A stretch of 64,000 nt of DNA from Perognathus longimembris pacificus (Eukaryota; Chordata; Mammalia; Rodentia; Heteromyidae). Location: the NCBI RefSeq assembly GCF_023159225.1, contig NC_063172.1:35716832-35780831 (forward strand). Reading direction: 5' to 3'. Positions 15,601 through 25,329 of this stretch are shown one piece after another; the stretch's first letter is position 1; each line of letters opens with the position of its first letter. The notes below the pieces were generated by a model, which ran no database searches, was not told the DNA's origin, and saw nothing but the letters and a program-made list of their open reading frames with translations. The translations under genes were made by a program, and so were the position numbers.

Positions 15601-15957
15601 TGTATACAATTAGAGAGGATGACTACTGATTTCTTTATGGTTTGAAACAATTGACTTAATTGCCTTTAAGGGTCTTTTGCTCCTAGATGTTTTCATAAAC
15701 ATGATGGTGCTGTTGTTTAGTAAAGCTCAACATGAAAAATTGCCCCCATTTCTCAATGCAAGTTAACATTGTATGGTTCACTGGGTTCCATACACTAGGA
15801 ATAAAACCAAATACTTCATCCTTAATATTCAAAACATGTTTCAAAACTCACAGGAGAAATTTATTTGCCATAAATTATTAGAAATTAGCTTAGATTGTTT
15901 TCCTTCTCATTAGAAATAAAACATTCCAGAACCCAACTAATCAAAGGAGAGAGAGAC

Positions 15958-16001
<44 letters not shown>

Positions 16002-17206
16002 TCTTTAAAGAATCTTACCCTCCCACTTTATCATTATTATAGTGCAATGGATAGTACCAGTTATAATAGAAACTAGTAAGAAGTTTTACATGTCAGTTGG
16101 ATATATATGATTTAATCCCCAAGCTTGAAGACAAAAACTGTTTGGGGTTTGTTTTGGGTTTGTTTGTTTGTTTGTTTGTTGCACGTATGTAGTATCCTTA
16201 GGACAAGGATAGACCAAAAACCAATGAATGGTAAATACTTGTGAATAGAGTATATAAACAACTGAGAGGCAACACAATTCAGTAGCCATCTCTAGACCAT
16301 GTAGCTTTCATTTTCAGAAACTATAGACTAAACATCACATTTTGGTAAATTTCATACTAAATTTATAGAGTAATAATACATAGCTAAAAGTAAACTTGAA
16401 GGAGATCTGGTTGAGTGATCTTTGGCAACTCCCTTAAACACTTTCTGAATTATAAATTTGTTTATAAGGGAAACAATTCTTGCAAAGAGTACATAAAGTG
16501 CACGAAGGGCTCCTAGCGTGTGTCTGGCTTTAAAAGAGGTTATGGTATTATTGCATTTGATGTCATTCTTTTTTTTTTTTTTGCTTTTGTTTGCCAGTTC
16601 TGGGGCTGAGACTCAGGGCCTGAGCATTGTCCATGGCTTCTTTTTGCTCAAGGCTAGCACTCTCCCACTTGAACCACAGCACCACTTCAGCTTTTTCTGT
16701 TTATGTGGTGCTGAGGAATCAAACCCAGGGCTTCATGCATGCAAGGCAAGCACTGTACTGCTAAACCATTCCCAGGCCTGATGCAAGTTTTTTGGATTGG
16801 GATTTTTTTAACTGTATTTTTTTGTCTTTTTTGGTACTGGGGATCAAACCCAGGACGTTGTACTTGCTAGGCAAGCACTTTGCCACTGAGCTACATCCCA
16901 GCCCTGATGTCATTTTTTTAGTGTACAGAAAAGTATTATTTTTGTTTCATAAACCTAAAACATTATCCTATCACAATACTTGGCATTCTATGGAAGACAT
17001 GACTAAATATCAATATAAGCCAGGTGCCCACAGCTGAGATCTGTAATCCTAGCCATTTAGGAGGCTGAGATCTGAAGGTCACAATTTGAAGTCAGCTAAA
17101 CAGGAAAAGCATGATACTCTTATTTCTAGTTAACCACTAAAAAGATGAGTACTAGCCATGAGTAAAAAAGTTAAGGGATAATACCCAGGCTCTAAGATCA
17201 AGCTGT

Positions 17207-17273
<67 letters not shown>

Positions 17274-20200
17274 CAATCAGTATACTGTGGCATACTGGAT
17301 TTTCTGGCAAAAGAAAAGGCAGTTCCAATGCCAGCACAGTGTGGACACAATGGAAGTTGTAGGTGAATGAATACCTTTAATCATTATTGATAAAGAAGTT
17401 GATTTATAGAAATCAGGAAAAAGAGTTCAAGCTAACTTGGAAAATACATTTTATAAAAGTAAATGTTAGAATAAGAATTACATTAAGCATTGAAAAATTG
17501 CAAAAACCACAAGGACACTTGAGGCCAGTATCCTACAACATTTCAACTGAATGCCACATGTCAGACCCCTTTTCTCTGCTTTGTTTCTCTCCTCATCACT
17601 AATCACCCTCTGACATCTTTATTTGTTTCTTTCGCCTTTTCTGGGGAAAACAAACTCTATGAAGACTGAGATTTCCATATGTTTGGATCACTGCTGAAAC
17701 AGCAGTTCCCAGTGCCTGAGGCACAGATGGTTCTCAGTACTTACTTGTGGATTGAATAAATCAATGCAAAAATTGAGGTTGTAAAAGTCATAATCAAAAT
17801 CAAGTCACTTTTGTCAACCTCTAACAAAAAGTAATAGTAATAAAAGAAGCTGGAAAACTATGGAGGTATGATTTTGTTTATGTACGCCTGGTAACAGAAA
17901 CTATACACAGAATTGTTCATATATTAATTTGTTGAATTGAAATTTGTTTGTAAAATTATTTAACGTATATGAAATAATAAGTAAATACATAAATAAACAA
18001 AATACCATAACTTTATACAAAACAATCCTACCAAATCTACAGTCTTATACAAAGACCGCCAACCTACACAGATGTCAGTCCACATTTTCTGCTCAACTTT
18101 CTACTGGCTAGATTTGTTGTCAATCCTTGTGTCCAAAGATTATTCCACCAAGTAATTTATGCAATTTTCATTTTGCCTTTTAAAACTTCCCCCTTGCCTC
18201 ATTGTTCTTTAAATATACTCAGAGTTTACTATTGCACATGTATTCATTCAGCCCAGTACTCTGTCATTCCCATATAAATTCATTAATTTTTAGAAAATCC
18301 TTTTTCTGCATATGATAGCAAGGACCAAAAAGAGTAAATGCCTTATATTTAGCATTAATTTTTTTCTGTGTGTATGAAACTTTCATCAACCCTTTCCATT
18401 AACTGAGAGAATGTGCAATATTTTATAAACTGTAATAATGTATATTCATTTTTGAGAATTTCTAGATTTTGTTTGAGCTGAATCTAGAACTCCCACTTAT
18501 AGAAAAGGTAAACAGTATTTCTTTATAAATTCCACAACTTTGGAGACTGCATACAGGAAAACTATTAGTTCATGAACAGCTTTAAAAAAAAAAAGTATAA
18601 TAACATTAGCCTGAATCTGGCTTTTAGAACCCAATCTCAAATCTGCTTAGAGGTGTTATTTCTTATTAAAAACAAGGGCTGAATAAAATAGAGATATCTG
18701 CATGTGCATATGTATTGTGGCATTGTTCATAATAACCATGTTATAAAAACAGACTAGATGCATGCCTATCAATGGATGAACCCATAGGAAAATGTGTTTT
18801 ACATAAGATGGAGTAGTATATAGCCATCATGAAAAATAAAATCATGTCAAGTATGAGAAAATGGGTGGAAATAGAGTAATCGCTACTTATTGTTAATTGA
18901 AATAAGGCATGAGAAGACAAATGTTGCATATTTTCTTTTTTATGTGGACTCTAGATTTTAAAAAACATGAAATTAGAATGTAACTATTTGGGAAAAGAAA
19001 CACCACCAGTGGGAAGGTGTCCAACTAATAAAGCAAAGGAGTATAATGGAGGCAATGAAAAGTACGTTATATATTCACATGAAAATATAATAATGAAGCA
19101 TATTATTTTTACTCACTAAGGTGGGGTAGACTGAGCTGGGCCAGCTCTCTGCTGAAGGAAATTGAGAAGGAATAAACATGTCAAAGCTTAGGAGCAGTCC
19201 TGAATAATACACAAATTAATTTAAAAGAAGCCACAAAAAAAAAGAAGAGAATTAAATGCTAATCCAACAGTTGGGCTTTCTTTCCTAAAAAAGTATATTT
19301 TAGAGTATGTAACTTGGGGGCAGATGGAAATTAACTCCAGTCCTGGATCTTGAACTTTAGGCCTGGGACCTATTTCTGAGATTTTTTTGCTCAAGGGTAG
19401 CATTCTATCACTTGAGCCACAGCTCTAATTCCAGCTTTTTGCTAGTTAGTTGGGCATAAGAGTCTCAGGGACTTTCCTGCCAGGACTGGCTTCTAAACAC
19501 CATCCTCAGATCTCGGCCTCCTGAGTTTCTAATATTGCAGGCATGAACCGCCCATGCCTATCTTGAGTAGGTAACATTTTACTACATAACTATTAATCAA
19601 ATATCAGGGAAGGATAAGATTATTTTCAGATATACAAGGAATAACAACAACAAAAACAAAAAAAACAGAAAACACAAACAAAGATAAACTACTAAATACC
19701 AGTTTAAGATGTTATCTGCATGGGGCACTGATGGCTAACACCTATAATCCTAGTTATTCAGAAGGCTGAGTTCTGAGGATCGAGGTTCAAAGCCAGCCTG
19801 GGCAGGAAAGTCTGTGAGCTGTGAGCCTCTTATCTTCAAGTAAGTACCAGAAAATTGGAAGTGGCACTGTGTCTCAAGAGGTAGAGTGATCGCCTTGAGC
19901 TGAAGAGCACAGAGACAGTGCTCATGTCAATAGTTCAAGCCCCATGGCCTACACACACACATACACACACACACAACCAGTTATCTGGAGACTTGCTACT
20001 GATAAAGAATGTAAGAGAAGGGGAAAATATAAGATCCATAAAATGGTGGGTTCAATTTAAAAGAGCAGTCTGGCCTACACAGACAGCATCCAGTCAGCAT
20101 AGATGGCACTTAGCTTAGATTTGGACAGAGGTTAGAGGGTCTTGGAGGAAAACGTCTCAGGGATCAAGTATATTTGATAAAATACATTTTGTGGTTGGTT

Positions 20201-22276
20201 TTAAAGTAATTGGAGCTATAATAAATTGAAGTAACAACAGAAGTGGAAAGGCAATTAGAAAACTCAAGAAACAAAAATGGCATCTAAACAAGAAAACAAA
20301 ATCACAGCAGATTGACTTGCTTACTAACAACATACATTTTAGAATTTTCTGAGAGGTAAAATAAAGATTTGATCATGTTATAACTAAATAGGATATGAAT
20401 GTCATAAACTTCATGAAACATACACAAGGAAAAGACAGCCTAAGTGGATTGTTGATGCCGATCCTTTATCGAAGTGAAGAATGAAGAGAAGCTGTGTTTG
20501 ATGAAAGTTGACTTAAAGATATAATACTGAGAAATAACTGTGGAACCTATTATGGTAACACACACCTAAAATTGTAATTTAGAGAGAGAGAGAGAAAGAG
20601 AGAAAGAGTAGGATCACATTATTTTGCAGCTGGTCCGGATAAAGGTATGAGACCCTACTTGTAAAAAAAAAAAGTCCTAAAAATAAACAACAATAATTAT
20701 AGAGAAATTAAAATATCCACAATTGTATTTGGAAGATGAATCAGGATGACATTTAAAATGTATAAGTTAAGAAAAAAGAATTAAAAGTAATTACATATGG
20801 AAAACAGGACTGAGGCTAAGAGAAAAATTAGCCTTGTATTGTGGGCTTTTGTGAAAAAAAAAAAAAACTCTTAAGCCAGAGAGTTATTACTTTAATGGAA
20901 ATAAATTTAAGCTGAGGGAGAGATTTAGTTCATAGTTTAAATGAACTAAAATCCTAAGTTCGTTTGCATAGAAACTCATATGTCCCATTAGAATAGTCTG
21001 AGCCCTTGATGTCATGTAATTACAAATGCACATTTTATAGTAGAGGAAATTTAGGAATATTAGGAATATCTTCTAGATACATCACCTCTTTAAGGTAGGG
21101 TGAAGATAAGAAAATAGAAGTTTACTGTCTGCAATCCTTAACTGAAAATGAGCTTGCTGCAGTGATTTTTGCTGCATACAGGTTCTTTTAGTGCAGATGG
21201 CAACTTAGAAGCAAGCAAAAAAGAAAACTGCAATGTTAATAAGTTAATATCTCCTGCCTTCTCTCAACCTCAAGATTTTTAACAGCTGGAGTTTCACATT
21301 GCTAGGCAGAAACGTCTAACTCAAACATCTGGGATTCATTCCTGTCAATTGTTGCTTTTTAAGAAGGGTATTCTTTATTTAAAAAATTAACCTCCCTTTC
21401 AAGACTATTTCAGAAAAAATAAATGTCCCTTCCTTCCTCTCCTGCCAAGGTTCCATTTCAAAGTTTCATCCAGCACTAGGAAATTGAAAAAGAACTCCCT
21501 TCCTGCATGTAAATGTCTCTTTATTCCATACCCCACCTCACCCCCCAAAAAAGCTTCAGGACAGTCCCAAGGGTAAAACAGCTTCTTCTAGATCCTCAAG
21601 TCTACTTCCAGATGTGAGCCCCCAAGGTACACAAGCAGATCCAGGCTTCCACCCCTTTCCAGATGTTAGCCTCCAGGAAGAGGAGTATGGTGGAGACCTA
21701 ATCCCCTGATTCCAGATGTAGGCCAAAGAGCATAAGAATAGAAGGAAACATCTTCTTGCCTTACCACATGTAACTCCCTAAGTGAGAAAGACTTCTTTCT
21801 GGTGCCTGTCCAACAACACGCTACATACACTAAGCCGCCACAGAGATAAATTTCCATAGATTGATCTTATTGTTCTGTCTCTCACCATTTTTTTTAATTT
21901 CTATTTTTCAATTCTCAATCCAACACATGAAGAGAGAGGGAAAGGGGGTGGGGGAGGGGGGAAATGAGGGAGGAGGTAACAAATTGTACAAGAAATGTAC
22001 CCACTGCCTTACGTGTGAAACTGTAACCCCCCTGTACATCACTTTGACAATAAATAATTATTTTTTTAAGAAAAAAGAGATAGGTTTCCTCACCTGAGTC
22101 AAGGTGCTCAGTTGTGGACACATTTTAGGAATTTGGTTATTTTGTAAGTCTAGACTCCTCAAGCCAGTCAGTTTTTCTAATGCTGAAGGCATCTTTTTTA
22201 GCTTCTTCCCATTCAAAGTAACAATCTTAGTGCTGTTACCACCCCTCAGGGCTCTTATTAACGATCTCTCAGCCAT
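2054..22276 (-). CDS. LRRC69: LRRC69, leucine-rich repeat protein, exons 1-4 (gene continues beyond window)
   Basis: Exons at 22094-22276, 9722-9848, 6588-6660 and 2054-2249 join in phase to 579 nt, residues 1-193 of a protein that is about 347 residues in human; residue counts per exon agree with the human protein as I recall it. The product is a run of about eight 20-23-residue leucine-rich repeats of the LxxLxLxxNxL type, for example LTFLNLGNNLLEEVPEEM, YLSLNCNQLTSIPRKL and LLELYLNYNQLSRIPEDI. There is no signal peptide or membrane segment. LRR proteins are binding scaffolds; LRRC69 has no established biochemical role that I know of. No premature stop is seen. The last exons lie below position 1. 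Confidence 0.94.
2345..2690 (+). mobile_element. Solitary MaLR-type LTR (ERVL-MaLR), old
   Basis: The block order matches mammalian MaLR LTRs: ATGACTAGGTCATGAAGGTG, then a TATAAAGG box, a GCCCCTTCCACATT block, GAACTTGACTTCCCAACTTT, AGAACTGTGAAAATAAATTA and a terminal AACCCAAATGGAGTAAGA-like end. No internal coding sequence accompanies it. Confidence 0.65.
2745..3960 (+). mobile_element. Old L1 3' region, interrupted by a SINE
   Basis: The text resembles the end of L1 ORF2 and the adjoining 3' segment: an ATGGTGCTGGAACAAGTCAA block near 2778 and an ACATATGTCCACAATATATT then CAGCTATAACCCAAATGTAC order near 3762-3831. It is split by the B1-ID SINE at 3399-3638. Frames are destroyed. Confidence 0.6.
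3399..3638 (-). repeat. B1-ID composite SINE
   Basis: In minus orientation: a reversed ID-like half (GCCAGTTCTGGGGCTTGAAC to CACTTGAGCCGCAGTGCCAC), then a reversed B1-like half ending CTAGGATTACAGGTGTGAAC. It is inserted in older L1 sequence. Confidence 0.85.
3961..5040. other. Intron 3 of LRRC69, apparently unique sequence
   Basis: No coding or repeat assignment beyond a short TA-rich stretch near 3955-4010. Confidence 0.4.
5045..5160 (+). repeat. B1-like SINE fragment
   Basis: A CATGCCTGTAATCCCAGCTC block followed by decayed B1 sequence, with its 3' end running into a purine-rich tract. Confidence 0.6.
5166..5278 (+). repeat. Polypurine GA/GGA tract
   Basis: About 110 bp of nearly uninterrupted A and G on the plus strand, probably an expanded tail of the adjacent SINE. 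Confidence 0.85.
5290..6587. other. LRRC69 intron 3, no recognised feature
   Basis: Only a T8/G10 homopolymer pair near 6118-6136 stands out. The small open frames here lack any family signature. Confidence 0.5.
6588..6660 (-). CDS. LRRC69: LRRC69 coding exon 3
   Basis: A 73-nt exon completing Asp104 and encoding GLQNLILLNLNNNKLTWLPE then EVG, plus two bases of Arg128. The acceptor is CTCACAG and the donor GGCAG/GTAATT. The LxxLxLNNNxLxxLP pattern is the fifth repeat. Both phases agree with exons 2 and 4. Confidence 0.92.
6661..8001. other. LRRC69 intron 2, mostly unassigned, TA-rich patches
   Basis: TA microsatellite-like patches at 7380-7413 and 7800-7980 and a GA run at 7979-7998. No gene evidence. 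Confidence 0.5.
8014..8213 (+). mobile_element. ID-dimer SINE, full length, with target-site duplication
   Basis: The left tRNA-derived half starts GGGGCTGGGGATATGGCCTA, with A box TGGCCTAGTGG and B box GGTTCAATTCC. The right half starts GCCAGAAGTGGCACTGTGGC and ends GGACTGGCC plus poly(A). The 12-bp duplication AACAAGTTATCT flanks it at 8002-8013 and 8214-8225. Confidence 0.95.
8497..8585 (+). repeat. Decayed ID-like monomer
   Basis: AATATAGCTCAGTGGCAAAT and GAGCTTGATCCCCATCATCA correspond to the A-box and B-box regions of an ID element. Confidence 0.5.
8772..9002 (+). repeat. B1-ID composite SINE
   Basis: A B1-like half with AAGCCTATAATGCTAGATAT, an ATCCAATTAACCACCAAAAA linker, then an ID-like half with TATGGCTCAAGAGGTAGAAA and a poly(A) tail. 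Confidence 0.8.
9171..9361 (-). mobile_element. ID-dimer SINE
   Basis: Reversed dimer from GCCAGTCTTGGAGCTTGGAC to ACATTCCCAGCCCC, preceded at 9121-9170 by a T- and GTTT-rich tail. Confidence 0.9.
9395..9620 (+). repeat. B1-ID composite SINE
   Basis: TAATCTAGCTATTCAAGAGA, then TTATCTCCAATTAATCACCA, then a degraded ID half and poly(A). Confidence 0.85.
9640..9690 (+). repeat. (TA)n/(TG)n microsatellite
   Basis: Alternating AT with a TG stretch at 9676-9689. It begins about 30 nt inside intron 2 of LRRC69, next to the exon 2 donor. Confidence 0.9.
9722..9848 (-). CDS. LRRC69: LRRC69 coding exon 2
   Basis: 127 nt encoding residues 62-103 (LTFLNLGNNLLEEVPEEMKY then LTSLKKLHLFGNRISKFASG, VC) plus one base. 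The acceptor is TTCACAG and the donor TGTG/GTAAGT. It carries repeats three and four. A TA/TG microsatellite begins about 30 nt inside the following intron. Confidence 0.93.
9849..10829. other. LRRC69 intron 1, mostly unassigned
   Basis: 10028-10250 resembles a decayed copy of another interspersed element also suggested at 48829-49020 (shared TTTCAACATTCTCAC block). The rest shows nothing recognisable. Confidence 0.35.
10830..11033 (-). mobile_element. ID-dimer SINE, young, perfect 17-bp target duplication
   Basis: A full reversed dimer from GGCCAGTCCTGGGCCTTGGA to ATATCCCCAGCCC. The duplication TAATGATGGAATTTCTT is exact at 10813-10829 and 11034-11050. It belongs to the GGGAAGAAGCC-type subfamily. 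Confidence 0.96.
11490..11662 (+). mobile_element. L1-type 3' end (recurrent family)
   Basis: A purine-rich stretch, then AAGAAATGTACTCATTACCT, TATGTAACTGCAACCCCTCT, a CACCTGTATAATAACTAT terminus and poly(A). The same terminal block recurs in six other places in this window. Confidence 0.65.
12314..12538 (+). mobile_element. ID-dimer SINE with (GAAA)n tail
   Basis: The left half is GGGGCTGGGAATGTGGCTTA and the right half begins GCCTGAAGTGGTGCTGTGGC, with an A12 linker between them and a GAAA repeat tail at 12517-12538. Confidence 0.9.
13373..13575 (-). mobile_element. ID-dimer SINE with target duplication
   Basis: Reversed dimer from GGTCCTGGGCCTTGGACTCA to CATATTCCCAGC. A 13-14 bp duplication around ATAAGGAACTTTT flanks it at about 13360-13372 and 13577-13589. 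Confidence 0.93.
13600..15940. other. LRRC69 intron 1, no recognised gene or repeat
   Basis: About 2.3 kb without an obvious SINE or L1. The 84-codon open frame at 15088-15342 (minus) has no recognisable motif. This is one of the longer repeat-free stretches of the intron. Confidence 0.4.
15945..15998 (+). repeat. (GA)n microsatellite
   Basis: A long GAGA run with a few CAG interruptions. Confidence 0.95.
16569..16778 (-). mobile_element. ID-dimer SINE, part of a two-element insertion
   Basis: Reversed dimer from the poly(T) and GCCAGTTCTGGGGCTGAGAC to ACCATTCCCAGGCC. The left flank TGATGTCATT (16558-16567) is matched not at its own right end but after the next SINE. Confidence 0.88.
16817..16904 (-). 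mobile_element. ID monomer SINE
   Basis: A T-rich tail, then GGTACTGGGGATCAAACCCA to CTACATCCCAGCCC. It carries the CCAGGACGTTG variant also seen at 60211-60310. TGATGTCATT follows at 16905-16914. Confidence 0.88.
17018..17205 (+). repeat. B1-ID composite SINE (internal deletion)
   Basis: ATCTGTAATCCTAGCCATTT and TTAGGAGGCTGAGATCTGAA, then TTATTTCTAGTTAACCACTA and a shortened ID half running into the CA repeat. Confidence 0.8.
17210..17271 (+). repeat. (CA)n microsatellite
   Basis: An uninterrupted CA run of about 60 bp, grown at the tail of the preceding SINE. Confidence 0.97.
17290..18660. other. LRRC69 intron 1, unassigned
   Basis: AT-rich with no gene or clear repeat. Confidence 0.4.
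18665..19100 (+). mobile_element. Old L1 3' segment
   Basis: The order ATTGTTCATAATAACCATGT, CCTATCAATGGATGAACCCA, GAAAATGGGTGGAAATAGAG and TTTTTTATGTGGACTCTAGA is typical of the L1 region after ORF2. Confidence 0.75.
19328..19565 (-). repeat. B1-ID composite SINE
   Basis: A reversed ID half (TCCTGGATCTTGAACTTTAG, CACTTGAGCCACAGCTCTAA) then a reversed B1 half (CCTCAGATCTCGGCCTCCTG, TTGCAGGCATGAACCG). Confidence 0.85.
19715..19975 (+). repeat. B1-ID composite SINE with (CA)n tail
   Basis: AACACCTATAATCCTAGTTA, GGTTCAAAGCCAGCCTGGGC, then GAAGTGGCACTGTGTCTCAA and a CA-rich tail at 19951-19975. Confidence 0.88.
19976..21904. other. LRRC69 intron 1, unassigned
   Basis: A GA microsatellite at 20580-20607 lies in a decayed B1-like remnant (20530-20672). 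Nothing else is supported. Confidence 0.4.
21905..22077 (+). mobile_element. L1-type 3' end abutting LRRC69 exon 1
   Basis: A purine-rich G tract (AAAGGGGGTGGGGGAGGGGG), then AAGAAATGTACCCACTGCCT, ACCCCCCTGTACATCACTTT, GACAATAAATAATTATTTTT. It ends 16 bp before the exon 1 donor GT at 22092-22093. Confidence 0.72.
22094..22276 (-). CDS. LRRC69: LRRC69 coding exon 1
   Basis: 61 codons starting MAERSLIRALRGGNSTKIVT and ending PQLSTLTQ. It covers the first two repeats, including SLDLQNNQIPKMCPQL. The ATG has A at -3 and G at +4. The donor is CAG/GTGAGG, phase 0. There is no CpG island at this start, so the promoter is probably tissue-restricted. An L1-type 3' end begins only 16 nt inside the intron. 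Confidence 0.94.
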
Positions 22277-23310
22277 GATTTTGAGGAAATTTTTTTAATG
22301 AATAACTATTAGTTACAGTCCTTCATTATTCATTTTTTAGAATCTCTAATTGTAGAACTGATATGTCATAGAGGCAAAGACATTCTGAGATACATCATGT
22401 TGAAAATGAGTTTCATTTTCAATGGTTTCCCATTTAAAAGGTAAAGTCTGGGTTTCTAGGTAAATGGTAGGGAAAAGAGATAGGTGGTACAGCTTTGGGC
22501 AGGAAGTACATCAGACAAGTGTTAGATACTTATTCCCAACACATGGAAGCTATCAAAGATGAATGAAATCACATTTAAAGGACATAGAACACATCTTCTA
22601 GAATCTTCCAATTTAACAAGAATAAAGGGAAAAAGCAATGTAAGAACAGACTGAAATACAACAAAATATCCAAATCTAATAATTCATAATGGTACATTAG
22701 TGACTCAGGAGATTCCCTTGTGACATTTCCACTAATGTGTTAGAAATAAAGTTGGTAGTGGTCCATTCAAGACAAGACATTTGACCCTAAGTGGAATTTT
22801 ACCAGTAGCTTCCTTGCAGAGTGACTTATGACTATGACAAAATTAGTTCACTGAATAGAGTATACACAAACAGATCAGTTAGAAGGGAGCAATTAGCAAG
22901 GGGGAAGATAGGCTGCAATAAAATAAAGAGAAAATGGCTAGAAACCGTATTATGTGTCCAAACACACATGCCCAGAATAGCCTTCCTGTCACAAAAGAAC
23001 AAAGGCAGAAAGGAGACAGCCTAAGTTTGCTTCTAAACTTCAACCACCCTCAAGAGGTATATGTATTCAAATTACCCAGTAGAGAATAATGCAATTTAGG
23101 TGACACCAGGAGGGACTGTAAATCTCATGGTAGATCAATGAGGAATTGTGAGAGGGATCCTCTCATGCTAGGTATAAAAGTGCTTGTTGCAGTCACCCAA
23201 AGCATGCCTGATCTTGCAAGGGATGCTTGATTTTGCAAGACTACGATTAAAGTCTTGCTTTTAATACACCTCTTGTCTCCTAAGTCCATCCTTTGAACTT
23301 TGATGGGTGT
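22277..23310. other. LRRC69 5' flank, no CpG island
   Basis: AT-rich sequence upstream of the LRRC69 start. There is no CpG cluster, and I did not identify a promoter element I would defend. Confidence 0.4.
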
Positions 23311-23314
23311 GTTT

Positions 23315-23395
23315 CTTTTTATATTTATTTTATTTTTTTTCTTATTGTCAAAGTGATGTACAGAGAGGTTACAGTTTCATATGTTAGGCCTTGGG
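23315..23395 (-). mobile_element. L1-type 3' end fragment
   Basis: TTATTGTCAAAGTGATGTAC and AGAGAGGTTACAGTTTCATA are the reverse of the recurrent terminal block. Confidence 0.6.
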
Positions 23396-23439
23396 TAAAA
23401 CCAAATAGTTAATAAAGTTCTCTTAAAAAAACTGTTTCA

Positions 23440-23642
23440 GGGCGCTGGGAATATGGCCTAGTGGTAGAATGCTTGCTTTGCATACATGAAGCCCTGGGTT
23501 CGATTTCTCAGCACCACATATATAGAAAAAGCCAGAAGTGGTGCTGTGGCTCAAATGGTAGAGTGCTAGCCTTGAGCAAAAAGAAGCCAGGGACAGTGCT
23601 CAGGTCCTGAGTTCAAGCCCCAGGACTGGCAAAAAAAAAAAA
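23440..23642 (+). mobile_element. ID-dimer SINE
   Basis: GCGCTGGGAATATGGCCTAG, B box GGTTCGATTTC, right half GCCAGAAGTGGTGCTGTGGC to GGACTGGC and A12. Confidence 0.93.
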
Positions 23643-23651
23643 GTTTTACAA

Positions 23652-23908
23652 GTCAAGTTTAGAAGCTCATGCCTGTAATCCTAGCAACTCGAGAGGCTGA
23701 GATCTGAGGATTACTGTTCAAAGCCTGCCTTAGGCAAGAAAGTCTGTGTGACTCTTATCTCCAATTAACCACCAGAAAACTAGAAGTCATGCTGTGGCTC
23801 AAGAGTAGTAGAGCACTAGCCTTGACTGAGGGGGAAAAAATGCTCAGGAACAGGACTCAGACCATGAGTACAAGCTCCATGACAGAAAGAAAGAGAGAGA
23901 AAGAAAGA
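23652..23908 (+). repeat. B1-ID composite SINE with GAAA tail
   Basis: CTCATGCCTGTAATCCTAGC, TTATCTCCAATTAACCACCA, GTCATGCTGTGGCTCAAGAG, and a GAAA/GAGA tail at 23884-23908. Confidence 0.88.
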
Positions 23909-24312
23909 AATACAATAGATGATAAGTAGATAAAAAATAAGATAAAAATATTTTAGAATATATCTCATTGAGCTTTACTATATATTTTAAGATAGACATA
24001 TAAAAATAAATATGCATATATATCTACATCTTACTCATAGAAGAAATTTAAAGCTAATAAGAAGGAAGAGAAAATAGGTAGAAAAATTTACCATTTTTAT
24101 AAATGCTGATGGAATAAAGAATCTATACAAAAATCATAACATTGATGCCAAGAGTATTAAGTTAAAAGTTAGAAAAAGCTTTATAAGTAAGTGGTCAGGT
24201 TAATAACTGAACCCATGAATCCATTTCCACCATCATTAAAAATGAGACAATAGTGAATCTTAGGCCTTACTTTAAGATACAATTTTTAAAATACCAAATA
24301 CCATCCATGAAA

Positions 24313-24316
<4 letters not shown>

Positions 24317-24352
<36 letters not shown>

Positions 24353-24542
24353 CAGTCCTGGGGCTTGGACTCAGGGCCTGAGCACTGTCCCTGGCTTCTT
24401 CTTGCTCAAGGCTAGCACTCTGTCACTTGAGCCACAGCGCCACTTCTGGCCATTTTCTGTATATGTGGTGCTGGGGAATCGAACCCACGGCCTCATGTAT
24501 ACAAGGCAAGCACTCTTGCCACTAGGCCATATTCCCAGCCCC
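24317..24542 (-). mobile_element. ID-dimer SINE with a 36-T tail and target duplication
   Basis: T36 (24315-24350), then GCCAGTCCTGGGGCTTGGAC to CCATATTCCCAGCC. The duplication CCATGAAACATT lies at 24305-24316 and 24543-24554. Confidence 0.95.
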
Positions 24543-24668
24543 CCATGAAACATTCTTACCTAAAACTTTGAATCTAAATCTAATCACACCTTTGAAATCT
24601 ATCAAATATAAAAATAATATGTATGTATGTATATATATGGACTGAGAGCAAATTAAAATCCTTTTCAG

Positions 24669-24905
24669 GAGCCAGATGCCAATGGCTCACTCCTATAATA
24701 CTAGCTACTCACTAGGCTGAGATCTGAGTATCAAGGTTAGGAGCCAGACCAAGCAGGCAAGTCTATGTGACTCTTATCTCCAAATAAACACCAAAAAATA
24801 TGGAAGCAAAACTGTGATTCACGGTGTAAATTATCAGCCTTGAGCAGAAAAATCTAAGGGATAGGGCCAAGGCTCTAAATACAAGAAAGAGCCCTATTAC
24901 CAGCA
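24669..24905 (+). repeat. B1-ID composite SINE
   Basis: GGCTCACTCCTATAATACTA, TTATCTCCAAATAAACACCA, and a degraded ID half ending AGCCCTATTACCAGCAC. Confidence 0.8.
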
Positions 24906-25029
24906 CAAAACCAATTATCTTCTCAGGCAAGAATTCAGTCAAATTGATAACACAGAAAATTCCATAAGGAAAATAACAAAAGGTTTTACCAGCAAGTGAA
25001 TAACATTAATTTAAAAAGACAAAACTGTT

Positions 25030-25112
25030 TCTGGGTCACAGCTCTGTGGTAGAGCACTTACATGGCAAGTGCAAAACCCTGGGTTTGATTCCAGCACTGC
25101 AAGAACAAAGAG
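25030..25112 (+). repeat. ID-like monomer
   Basis: ACAGCTCTGTGGTAGAGCAC and CCTGGGTTTGATTCCAGCAC correspond to the tRNA A- and B-box regions. Confidence 0.7.
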
Positions 25113-25329
25113 GGAGAAGGCAATAGGATGTTAAGAAAAAGTAAAACATCAGACAAATAATAACCAAATGCAATGTCTGGACCTGAAGTAATTTTTAAAA
25201 TTAATGTATACTAATATACAAAGCTGTTCTACTGCAAAAATTTCCATGCATGCATTTAATGTGCTTTTATCAAATTCACACACTGTGATGGTCTTTGTTA
25301 CTCCTAATCTTCTCTTTTACTATTTTAAT

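Noticed and set aside
17210..17271. Regular short repeats that might suggest an array
   Set aside because: A plain CA microsatellite; no spacer-repeat architecture anywhere in the window.
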